From: JAEUJM01 sp041908445
GTDB taxonomy: Bacteria > Actinomycetota > Acidimicrobiia > Acidimicrobiales > DATDAH01
DNA: 64,000 nt
Assembly (NCBI GenBank): GCA_041908445.1
Contig: JAYRFK010000130.1
Coordinates: 1-64,000, forward strand
Reading direction: 5' to 3'
The position numbers and the translations under genes are program-made. Position 1 is the stretch's first letter; each line of letters begins with the position of its first letter. Of this stretch, positions 1 to 6,707 are shown in pieces. The notes under the pieces were generated by a model. That model did no database searches and had not been told where the DNA came from. It worked only from the letters and a program-made list of their open reading frames with translations.

Positions 1-1212
1 CTCGGGGTCGGCGGCGGGCGCCGGTGCCGGCGTCGAGGGGGCAGGCGCGGCCGGCGCCACACTGGCCGCCGCGGCCGGCGCGGCCGGCGCGGCCGGCGCG
101 GCGGGCGCGGCCACCACGCCGCCGCGCTCGAGCCGCTCCAGGCGCTCGGCGAGGGCGGCGACCGACGTGTCGCTGTCGAGCCGGGTGAGGCGCACGAGGG
201 CGACCTCGAGGGGGATGCGGGGGTCGGGGGCCTGGCGCATCTCGACCAGGGCCTCGCCGAGGACCTCGAGCGCACGGGTCAGCGCCGGCGCGCTCATCCG
301 CGCCGCGTACCCCGCCACGACCTCGCGGTCGGCGTCGGGCAGGTGGCCGAGGTCGGCGTTCATGGAGGCGAGGAAGACGTCGCGGAGGCGGCCGAGCAGG
401 CCCTCGCCGATCAGGCGGGGGTCGCGGCCACGGCGCACGTCGCCCGAGACCGCCAAGAGGGAGGCGCCGGTGTCGTGCTCGGCCAGGGCCTCGACGAGCG
501 CGTCGACGGACTCGGTGCCCTCGGCGACCCCGCCGCCGGCGGCCACCCGGTCGAGCGCCGAGAGGGTGTCGCGGGCGGAGCCGGCGCCCTCCCGCAGCAC
601 CTGCTGGAGGGCCTCGTCGGTGACTGCGAGGCCCGCGTCGCCCACCACCCAGGTGAGGTGCTCGGCCAGTTCGTCCGCGTCGAGCAGCGAGAACTGCAGG
701 TGCTGGGTGCGGCTCTTGATCGTCGGCAGCACCTTCTGCGGGTCGGTGGTGGCGAGGATGAACACCACGTGGCCCGGCGGCTCCTCGAGGGTCTTCAGCA
801 GCGCGTTCGACGCCGCGGTCGACAGCATGTGGACCTCGTCGAGGATGTACACCTTGGTGCGCCCCGGCGTGCCGATGGCGGCCCGGCTGATGAGGTCGCG
901 GACGGCCTCCACCCCGTTGTTGGAGGCGGCGTCGAGCTCGTGGACGTCCATCGACGTGCCCGCCTCGATGGCGAGGCACGACTCGCACTCGCCGCAGGGC
1001 TCGCCCTCGACGATGTTCTCGCAGTTGAGGACCTTGGCGAGGATGCGGGCGGTCGACGTCTTGCCCGTGCCGCGAGGCCCGCTGAACAGGTAGGCGTGGC
1101 TGACCCGGTCCTCGGCGGCGGCGTTGCGCAGCGCCCGCACGACCGGCTCCTGGCCGCGGACCTCGCCGAACCGCTGCGGTCGGTAGCGGCGGTAGAGCGC
1201 TTGGTGGGCCAT
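1..1212 (-). CDS. dnaX: DNA polymerase III subunit gamma/tau, 3' end outside window
   Basis: Clamp-loader ATPase of the replicative polymerase. The first ~404 residues are present and the frame is still open at position 1. Seen: N-terminus MAHQALYRRYRPQRF, Walker A GPRGTGKT (about residues 45-52), four zinc cysteines C64/C73/C76/C79, Walker B ILDEVHM (about 123-129), sensor-1 ILATTD and an arginine-finger motif SRTQ (family usually SRCQ). After domain III the chain enters an Ala/Pro-rich linker made of AAP repeats (DNA 1-120), the usual gamma/tau linker. ATG at 1212 is chosen because the conserved N-terminus starts there. It is divergent from the SRP RNA gene, a common actinobacterial arrangement. 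Confidence 0.95.
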   Translation of the reverse strand, partial: MAHQALYRRYRPQRFGEVRGQEPVVRALRNAAAEDRVSHAYLFSGPRGTGKTSTARILAKVLNCENIVEGEPCGECESCLAIEAGTSMDVHELDAASNNGVEAVRDLISRAAIGTPGRTKVYILDEVHMLSTAASNALLKTLEEPPGHVVFILATTDPQKVLPTIKSRTQHLQFSLLDADELAEHLTWVVGDAGLAVTDEALQQVLREGAGSARDTLSALDRVAAGGGVAEGTESVDALVEALAEHDTGASLLAVSGDVRRGRDPRLIGEGLLGRLRDVFLASMNADLGHLPDADREVVAGYAARMSAPALTRALEVLGEALVEMRQAPDPRIPLEVALVRLTRLDSDTSVAALAERLERLERGGVVAAPAAPAAPAAPAAAASVAPAAPAPSTPAPAPAADPE

Positions 1213-1277
1213 CGCGCCGATGCTACCGCCGGGCGTGGTGGCCCTGGCCGGGCGCTATCCTGTCCCCGCTCGCCCCT

Positions 1278-1393
1278 CGAGTGTGGCGGCCGGGTCCTGT
1301 GCAATGGCGACCCGTGAACCGGGTCAGGGCCGGAAGGCAGCAGCTCTCAGCGGATCTCGCCGTGTGCCGCAGATCGCCTGGCCGTCACACTCG
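1278..1393 (+). ncRNA. ffs: Signal recognition particle RNA, small bacterial (4.5S) type
   Basis: The apical SRP54-binding hairpin is unmistakable: GGGTCAGGGCCGGAAGGCAGCAG around 1321-1343 holds the GGAA tetraloop and the asymmetric internal loop (the motif is cited in two parts: GGTCAGG, then CCGGAAGG with AGCAG). The outer helix is visible as CGAGTGTGGCGGC (1278-1290) pairing with GCCGTCACACTCG (1381-1393) with one G-U pair. That gives about 116 nt, close to E. coli 4.5S RNA. A possible -10 element TATCCT lies at 1256-1261. Exact transcript ends are inferred from the helix. Confidence 0.9.
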
Positions 1394-3136
1394 GGGGACG
1401 AGCACTGCAGCAACCGGCATTCCTGGAGGGGTGCGAGAGCGGCCGAATCGGCACGCTTGGAAAGCGTGTGTGGGGAGACTCACCGTGGGTTCGAATCCCA
1501 CTCCCTCCGCCAAGTAGTGCTCTTTCAAACCCCGGCCCCTATGAAGGCGGTCGGGGTTTGTCGTTTCGTCGTCGAGTCGGCGCAGGAGCTCAGCTTCGAC
1601 CATCTGGGCAAACGGGTCTGCCAGCCTGGTGTAGACGGGTGCTTCGTAGTCGACCTCGATGCGGTCGAACAGCGCCTGGTTCCAGTGCCGGCGTCCCTGC
1701 CAGCCAGCCTCCTGGTATGCCCACGAGGCGTTGTTGACCAGTTGGAGTGCGAGGTCGAGGTTGCGGCGGATCGCGTCCGCCTCGATGTCGGCTTCGCGGA
1801 TGGCCTGGTGAGCTTCACCGAGTTCTCGGGTGATGGCGTCCTGCTTACGCTTCAGGACGTCGACCGGGACGCTGCCGGTCAGGAAGGCGTCGAGGAGCTT
1901 GTCGCGCTGGCCTTCGAGGCGCTGGACGCGCTTGGTCTGCCGGGCGGTCTCGCTGGTGGCATGTTCGGCGCGCTCTCGGACAACCGCTTCGAGCCGCTCC
2001 CGCAGGTTGGCCTGCTGCCGAGGCGTCAGGAGCACGGTAGAGGCGTAGTAGGCCTCGATCTCGTTCTCGATCGTCTCCACCGGGATGAACGGCAGATCGC
2101 ACTCGGTGCGCTTCTGGTGGCGTCCGAGACAGAAGAAGTAGTCGTAGGTGCCCCCCTTGCTTCCAGTCGCACGGGTGAAGCACAGGCGACTGCCGCAGCG
2201 GCGGCAGTAGATGGTGGAGCGCAGGTAGTGGACATGGGTGCGTTGCTTCTCGCCGGACCGATGTGATTCCAAGATCGCCTGGCTCTTGGCGTAGGTCTCG
2301 ACCGAGATCAGCGGTTCGTGGTTGCCCTTGGTCTGCATGCCGCCCCAGGTGACGAGGCCGGTGTAGTAAGCGTTGCGCAGCATGCGGCCGACGAAGCTGG
2401 TGGTGACCGGCTTGCCGCCCTGGCGGGCGGTCGGCCGCGTGGTCAGCCCGAGAGCAACGAGCGCTTCGGTGAGCGACGAGATGGTGTAGTCGCCAGTGCT
2501 GAAGGCTTCGAGGCCCCACTTGATGATCGGTGCCCGTTCCGGGTCGATCTTGACGACGCCGATGTTCTTGCCGTCGACGTTCTCGCGGACGTTGAGGTAG
2601 CCGAGCGAGCACTGCCCGGGCGTACCACCCCGCTTGACCTTCTGAGCCATCTTGGCCTTGAGCTCGTTCGACAGGTTGTCGCTGTAGAACTCGTTCACCG
2701 CGGCGAGGATGCCGTGGTTGAGCTTGCCGACCGCGGTGCGGTCGATGTGCTCGTTGCACGACACCAGCTCAGCGCCGGCCTGGTGGACGGCGAGCGAGGT
2801 GGCGGCGTCATCAAGGCGGTTGCGCGCCCAGCGGTCGAGCTTGAACACGATCACGTAGTCGACGTCTCGCTTGAGTTGCAGGCGTTCCAGCAGCGCTTCG
2901 AGCTGCGGGCGGGCTGAGCGCTTGGTGCCGGTGTCGGTGTCGATGTACTCGTCGACGATGTCGGCACCGAGTCTCGCGGCCTTCTGGAAAGCGGCCTCAC
3001 GCTGAGTCTCGATAGAGAACCCATCGCTACCGGCATCCGTCCTCGCCTGCCTGGCGGTCGAGACGCGTAGGTAGGCCACAGCCCGACGAAGTGCGGGCGT
3101 GGCGGTCTGGTCAGACTCGGTAGTGAGCGTGGGCAT
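1385..3136 (-). CDS. Large serine recombinase (integrase), 3' end read-through into tRNA-Ser antisense
   Basis: Catalyses site-specific integration/excision of the island. Domains: resolvase-type catalytic domain at about residues 18-165 with nucleophile Ser26 in YLRVSTARQ and the FKLDRWARN motif; recombinase domain about 190-290 (MLRNAYYTGLVTWGG); zinc ribbon with CRRCG and a later FFCLG...TEC pair (about 310-345); coiled-coil region about 370-460. The first ~543 residues are a normal large-serine-recombinase length. The last ~40 (EGVGFEPTVSLPTHAFQ...) are antisense translation of the tRNA-Ser and its flank, so the native stop was probably lost at the junction. The start MPTLTTESD overlaps the end of the upstream metalloprotease gene by 26 bp, suggesting coupling. 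Base composition is distinctly lower in G+C than the chromosome. Confidence 0.9.
   Translation of the reverse strand: MPTLTTESDQTATPALRRAVAYLRVSTARQARTDAGSDGFSIETQREAAFQKAARLGADIVDEYIDTDTGTKRSARPQLEALLERLQLKRDVDYVIVFKLDRWARNRLDDAATSLAVHQAGAELVSCNEHIDRTAVGKLNHGILAAVNEFYSDNLSNELKAKMAQKVKRGGTPGQCSLGYLNVRENVDGKNIGVVKIDPERAPIIKWGLEAFSTGDYTISSLTEALVALGLTTRPTARQGGKPVTTSFVGRMLRNAYYTGLVTWGGMQTKGNHEPLISVETYAKSQAILESHRSGEKQRTHVHYLRSTIYCRRCGSRLCFTRATGSKGGTYDYFFCLGRHQKRTECDLPFIPVETIENEIEAYYASTVLLTPRQQANLRERLEAVVRERAEHATSETARQTKRVQRLEGQRDKLLDAFLTGSVPVDVLKRKQDAITRELGEAHQAIREADIEADAIRRNLDLALQLVNNASWAYQEAGWQGRRHWNQALFDRIEVDYEAPVYTRLADPFAQMVEAELLRRLDDETTNPDRLHRGRGLKEHYLAEGVGFEPTVSLPTHAFQACRFGRSRTPPGMPVAAVLVPRV
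1425..1512 (+). tRNA. tRNA-Ser(GGA), reads UCC/UCU, CCA encoded
   Basis: Acceptor strand GGAGGGG (1425-1431) pairs with TCCCTCC before discriminator G and a genomically encoded CCA (1510-1512). The anticodon loop TTGGAAA gives anticodon GGA. A long variable arm (class II, GTGGGGAGACTCAC) and T-loop GGTTCGAATCC are present. It is the apparent integration target of the downstream recombinase island: the recombinase open frame on the opposite strand reads right through this gene. The other tRNA-Ser in the window does not encode CCA. Confidence 0.95.
1526..1560 (+). terminator. Hairpin downstream of tRNA-Ser
   Basis: CAAACCCCG (1526-1534) and CGGGGTTTG (1552-1560) form a perfect 9-bp stem with a 17-nt loop, 13 nt after the tRNA. 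There is only a short T-containing tail (TCGTTTCG). It may end the tRNA transcript, or belong to the recombination site region; the position also falls inside the 3' end of the recombinase frame. Confidence 0.45.
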
Positions 3137-3737
3137 GGTTGCCTCCTGCTGGTACTTGGAAGATGGTTCGAGGGACCCCTCCGGCGGTGAGCAGTTCGGG
3201 GATCAGCGGTCCGTGGTCGGTGCTGCGCTCGTAGCGAGTGATGCGCCGGGCGAGGTCGCTGGGGTCGAGCCAGTCGCCGCTGTACAGAGGTGTACAGCGC
3301 GGCTGCGGTTCGGTCAGCCCGATCTGATTCAGCCGGGTGGCCATGGCGGCCTGAGATACGTGGAAGTGCCGGGCGAGGCGATCGAGGCGCTGGGTCTTGG
3401 CGTAGGCCCGCTTGACCCACGGCCTGGGCATCAGCAGGCAGCCGGCGAAGTAGTTGCACACCGCCTCGGCGAACGTGTGGCGCTGGTGGGCTGGCAGGTT
3501 CTGGTAGATGAGGTCGACGTGTAGGTGGTCGATGATGTGCTTGAGTTCGTGAGCCAGCGAGAAGCGTTGACGGACGAACGGCTCCGATGAATTGAGGTCG
3601 ACCCCAGCCCGGCTAGCACCACGGATATACGTAGCGTCGCTCAGCGACGACAATGTCGCGTGGCGACAATCGAACCGAAGCGCACAACTGTACAGTTCCG
3701 TATACTTAGCTTCACGCGCCAGGTGCATCTGCCTCAT
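3111..3737 (-). CDS. ImmA/IrrE family metallo-endopeptidase
   Basis: Zinc peptidase of the family that cleaves or derepresses mobile-element repressors. Seen: zincin motif HELKH at residues 63-67 (AHELKHIIDHL), followed by the family's FAEAVCNYFAGCLLMP stretch (about 89-104) and a C-terminal helix-turn-helix-like LARHFHVSQAAMATRLNQIGL region that is standard for ImmA proteins. The N-terminal part before the zincin motif is somewhat short. ATG at 3737 is the first start after an in-frame stop further upstream. No partner repressor with an XRE domain is present in the island, which is unusual. It precedes and overlaps the recombinase gene, so it likely shares its transcript. Confidence 0.85.
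   Translation of the reverse strand: MRQMHLAREAKYTELYSCALRFDCRHATLSSLSDATYIRGASRAGVDLNSSEPFVRQRFSLAHELKHIIDHLHVDLIYQNLPAHQRHTFAEAVCNYFAGCLLMPRPWVKRAYAKTQRLDRLARHFHVSQAAMATRLNQIGLTEPQPRCTPLYSGDWLDPSDLARRITRYERSTDHGPLIPELLTAGGVPRTIFQVPAGGNHAHAHYRV
3279..3298. repeat. Inverted repeat with TGTACAG cores inside immA
   Basis: GCTGTACA and TGTACAGC are perfect 8-bp arms around a GAGG spacer (9-bp arms if C3278/G3299 are included). The CTGTACAG core occurs again near the start of the same gene. It could be an operator of the element; this is inference. Confidence 0.4.
3686..3697. repeat. Palindrome AACTGTACAGTT near immA start
   Basis: A perfect 12-bp palindrome about 40 bp inside the 5' end of the metalloprotease gene. 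It shares CTGTACAG with the inverted repeat about 400 bp downstream (3280-3287). Candidate repressor-binding site for the element's regulatory circuit. Confidence 0.4.
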
Positions 3738-3833
3738 TGACAGGGCTGGATTCTCCTGCGACGCTCTGCGCTCCTCTGGTGTCGGGTCATCAGCAGGAAG
3801 AGACTTCGACTCAACGTTCAGGGGAGGACGTCA

Positions 3834-4466
3834 ATGGGTTACCACCCGTTCAGGGCAGTGGCGGTGCTTGTGGCGGTGTTGTCGCTGACGGCGACAGCCC
3901 CGGTCAATGCACAAGAGGGCCAAGAGGGGAGCCCGCCTGCGCCAGAGTCCAAAGTTGAATCGGGGCAGGTTGGAATCGGCGAACCGGTGCTCGACGACTG
4001 GACGGCACGACAGCGGACCTACGAGACCGAGACGGACGGTGTCTACCTGACGGAGCTCTATTCGTCGCCGGTGAACCACTTGGTCGATGGCGAGTGGACG
4101 GAGATCGACACCTCACTCGCCGAAGGTGGCGACCTCGGCCTTGAGAGCGTCAGCTCCACCGTTGACGTCAGTGTCACACCCACGAGCGACGAAGGTTCGC
4201 TTGCCAGCGTTGTCCTACCCGGGGATGCCAGCGTCCGGTTTTCGTTGCTCGGCGCAGATCAGACGCCAGCGGTCGTTGACGACAGCACGGCCACGTACGA
4301 GGACATTCTTCCCAACACTGACCTCCAGCTCGAAGTCCTTCCCGCCGGGCTGAAGGAGACGATCGTCCTGGATTCCCCAAACGCACCTTCGACCCTACCG
4401 GTTTCCCTTGGACTTGCAGGGTTTGTCAGCTTCCACGGACGGCGACACCGTGAGCTTCGTCGATAG
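3834..4466 (+). CDS. Secreted DNRLRE-type surface protein, N-terminal part (frameshifted)
   Basis: Begins with a Sec signal peptide (MGYHPFRAVAVLVAVLSLTA..., cleavage near PVNA|QE, residue 26) and a strong RBS GGGGAGG (3820-3826). The mature part has the beta-rich N-terminal region seen before DNRLRE domains and in wall-associated RHS-type proteins (RQRTYETETDGVYLTELYSS; YEDILPNTDLQLEVLPAGLKE). The frame ends at 4466, but homology-like sequence passes into the +1 frame near 4405-4408 (after ...STLPVS the sense continues as LDLQGLSAS). The remaining 1.8 kb is the next entry. Either a frameshift mutation, a sequencing error or, less likely, a slip at TTTCCCT. Confidence 0.75.
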   Translation: MGYHPFRAVAVLVAVLSLTATAPVNAQEGQEGSPPAPESKVESGQVGIGEPVLDDWTARQRTYETETDGVYLTELYSSPVNHLVDGEWTEIDTSLAEGGDLGLESVSSTVDVSVTPTSDEGSLASVVLPGDASVRFSLLGADQTPAVVDDSTATYEDILPNTDLQLEVLPAGLKETIVLDSPNAPSTLPVSLGLAGFVSFHGRRHRELRR

Positions 4467-6195
4467 AGACGGAGATATCCCCATCGTTGTACCGCCCGGC
4501 TTCATGGATGACTCCGCGGAGACGCCGGCGCATTCGGACGATGTCAGCTACACGCTTCTCGACGACGGCCTAACCCTTGAAGTATCCCTCGATGAAGCGT
4601 GGCTGAACGACCCAGCTCGAGTGTTTCCGGTAATGGTCGACCCCACTCTCGTGTACGCCAACACGAACGACACCTACGTCACAGAGGGAACAACTGCCGA
4701 CAACTCAAGCAGTCTCGCCCTCAACGTTGGAAAGGGCTTCGCCGGAAACCGGAACCGTGCCTTCCTCAAGTTCAACACGTCAAGCTTCACCGGCATGAAC
4801 ATCCAGGCCGCAACGCTCAATCTCTGGCAGTCTCAGTCCTACGGGGGTTGCAGTGGAGCACCAACTGAGGTCTATCCCGTCATCGGTGCATACCCGTGGG
4901 GAACATCGGCAGAGTCGTGGCCGGGACCAGAAACGGATCTGTTCGACAGCTATGGGACAATCACCTCCGGTCTCGGCTACAGCAGCGCCTGTCCCGCCGG
5001 CGTCGCTTCGACCGACGTAACGCGGCTCGTACGCGAGTGGGCGGACGGGTCACTAGACAACGCCGGCATCAGCCTCCGGGCTCAGGACGAGACGACGACC
5101 TCGCAGTACAAGACATTTGGCTCCGCACAGACCTACGCCCCGCCGAGCATCGACGTCACTTGGAGCGATCCGACGCTGGCGAGCGCACCAGCCGTTCCAA
5201 CCGAGCTGTCGCCCGCCGACGGCATCGCGACCACGACGACTCCGACCCTATCTGCGCGGTACGTCGACCCGCAGGGCGATGCCGGGAAGCTGACGTTCCT
5301 CACCTACGACGTGTACACGGGAGCGTTCCTCGCCTCGTATCAGACCTCAACCCTTTCGTCGAACACGGTCGGATCGATCACTCTGCCTGCCCTGACGCGA
5401 GATGTGAACGTGGTGTGGCAGGTCTACGCAACCGACACCGTCCACTCTGCTCGCTCAGCGTACGCTGAGGGAGGCGAGCTCGTCTTCCCGACGATCAGGG
5501 CCACCTCGCCCGCAGCCGGGACGATCGTCTCAGGGACCACCGCGTTATCTGCTTCGGTTGCCGCCGGCCAGACGGTCACGTCGCTGGGCTTCTACATCGA
5601 TGGCGTCCTGGTCGGATCTGACAGCACCGCCCCGTACGGGGTGTCGTGGAATACATCAACCTCAGGCTTTGGTGCCCACGACCTCGAAGTACGAGCCACC
5701 GGGGGATCTGCAGATGGCCTGGCGAGTCCATTCGTGGCGCTCTACATCGGCGACCGCGCGGGAGGTGCAGAAGCTGGAGGATCCGAGGCCGCAGACGTGG
5801 AGGCTGCGAACCAGTGTGGGACCTCAGGGTACTTCTGCTACTGGGAAGACGGCGGCTACAGCAGCCAGTTCAGGAAGTTCCCATCTGCCAGTTCAGCACG
5901 CGACTATCACGACCGCCACTGGAGCGATGGAGACCAGGGCTCGATCAACGACGAGGTGTCGGCAGTCTGGAACAGAAGCCGCGTACGGTGGTTAGTAATC
6001 TGGGAGAGCCCAGGCTACTCAGGCCACAGACTCTGTGTAGGCCCTCAAGCCCGGATCGGCGACCTTCAGAACTTCGGAACGTGGGGCATGAATCAGAACA
6101 TGCAGAACAGAGCCTCGTCTCACCGATATCGTGAGAGTGCGCCCGGCTTTGCTAAGTGTGACCTTTGGGCTGATACGTCGACCGACGACCCATGA
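4408..6195 (+). CDS. Secreted DNRLRE/Ig/I36-like protein, C-terminal part (frameshifted)
   Basis: Continues the protein of 3834-4466 after a +1 shift; the TTG at 4408 is only the mechanical start of the open frame. Domains in order: IPPG-like strand region (VVPPGFMDD), a DNRLRE/CBM96-like domain (about 90-260; RAFLKFNTSSF, STDVTRLVREWADG, GISLRAQDE), a Fn3/Ig-like segment (PTELSPADG...), a bacterial Ig domain (SLGFYIDGVLVGSDSTAPYG), and a Cys-containing C-terminal domain (CGTSGYFCYWEDGGYSSQF ... LCVGPQARIGDL) resembling peptidase inhibitor family I36 / crystallin-fold proteins. Low G+C and extracellular; probable cargo of the island. No RHS repeats or toxin domain follow. Function unknown. 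Confidence 0.7.
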   Translation: MDLQGLSASTDGDTVSFVDRDGDIPIVVPPGFMDDSAETPAHSDDVSYTLLDDGLTLEVSLDEAWLNDPARVFPVMVDPTLVYANTNDTYVTEGTTADNSSSLALNVGKGFAGNRNRAFLKFNTSSFTGMNIQAATLNLWQSQSYGGCSGAPTEVYPVIGAYPWGTSAESWPGPETDLFDSYGTITSGLGYSSACPAGVASTDVTRLVREWADGSLDNAGISLRAQDETTTSQYKTFGSAQTYAPPSIDVTWSDPTLASAPAVPTELSPADGIATTTTPTLSARYVDPQGDAGKLTFLTYDVYTGAFLASYQTSTLSSNTVGSITLPALTRDVNVVWQVYATDTVHSARSAYAEGGELVFPTIRATSPAAGTIVSGTTALSASVAAGQTVTSLGFYIDGVLVGSDSTAPYGVSWNTSTSGFGAHDLEVRATGGSADGLASPFVALYIGDRAGGAEAGGSEAADVEAANQCGTSGYFCYWEDGGYSSQFRKFPSASSARDYHDRHWSDGDQGSINDEVSAVWNRSRVRWLVIWESPGYSGHRLCVGPQARIGDLQNFGTWGMNQNMQNRASSHRYRESAPGFAKCDLWADTSTDDP

Positions 6196-6254
6196 TTGTC
6201 GACGGTGCGAGCGCGACTGCCGAACCTACAGGTACTACTGGCAAAGGAGCCGAG

Positions 6255-6554
6255 ATGAGCCGTTGGGCCTTGATCCTGGGGAGCTGGATCACACCGAGAG
6301 TCGTGCTGGTGTTCATGTGGATCGGCGGTCGGCTGGCTGTCTCTTTCGATTCATTCTGGACCGGACTCGCCGGTTTTCTGTTGCTCCCGTGGACGACCGC
6401 TGTCTATGCAATCGTTGTCGAATCAAGATTTCCTGGCCAGCACGACGTCTCGGCCCTCGGCTGGTTCTTCGTTGTTCTTGGGCTCCTGGCTGACGTAGGC
6501 ACGTGGTGGGTGGGCGGTCGGGAGGCTCGCCGCCGCTACAGCGTCAAAGCCTGA
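6255..6554 (+). CDS. Small membrane protein, 99 aa
   Basis: ATG at 6255 is preferred over an in-frame ATG at 6192 because AAAGGAG lies 6-12 nt before it. Sequence MSRWALILGSWITPRVVLVFMWIGG starts a protein with three predicted membrane segments (about residues 5-25, 33-57, 68-88) and a basic tail (GGREARRRYSVKA). Function not recognised. It lies 59 bp after the secreted-protein gene on the same strand and shares its low G+C, so it is probably the last gene of the island. Confidence 0.65.
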   Translation: MSRWALILGSWITPRVVLVFMWIGGRLAVSFDSFWTGLAGFLLLPWTTAVYAIVVESRFPGQHDVSALGWFFVVLGLLADVGTWWVGGREARRRYSVKA

Positions 6555-6707
6555 TCAGTCTCGGCGACACGCACCTTTTTCGTTCGGACATTGGACCTTG
6601 CCGAGTCTCTCGGTGACGTCCGAGTTTGAAAGGCATCCCACCAGGCCCGCCGAGCGGACGACCACCGGGGGCGGGCCCCGGTGGCTCGCCGGTCCCGGCC
6701 GCCGCCG

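Larger units (their letters stand above)
1513..6655. mobile_element. Small integrated island next to tRNA-Ser, serine-recombinase type (boundaries approximate)
   Basis: Reasons: a serine recombinase abuts the tRNA, its frame crosses the junction, an ImmA-like protease is beside it, and G+C falls visibly between about 1.5 and 6.6 kb before returning to the chromosomal level at the beta-helix gene. The left end is the tRNA 3' end. The right end is uncertain: at 6635-6654 ATCCCAC....CCGCC.AG matches the tRNA 3' end (1493-1512 region) at about 14 of 20 positions, and CTTTCAAAC (1522-1530) recurs inverted as GTTTGAAAG (6624-6632). These could be att remnants or chance. Confidence 0.55.

Noticed and set aside
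1..120. GCGGCC-rich repeat that could be read as a tandem repeat element
   Set aside because: It is the coding sequence for the Ala/Pro linker of DnaX.
1522..6632. CTTTCAAAC / GTTTGAAAG as terminal inverted repeats of the island
   Set aside because: Only 9 bp match, flanks do not extend the similarity, and serine-recombinase elements do not need terminal inverted repeats; kept only as a weak boundary hint.
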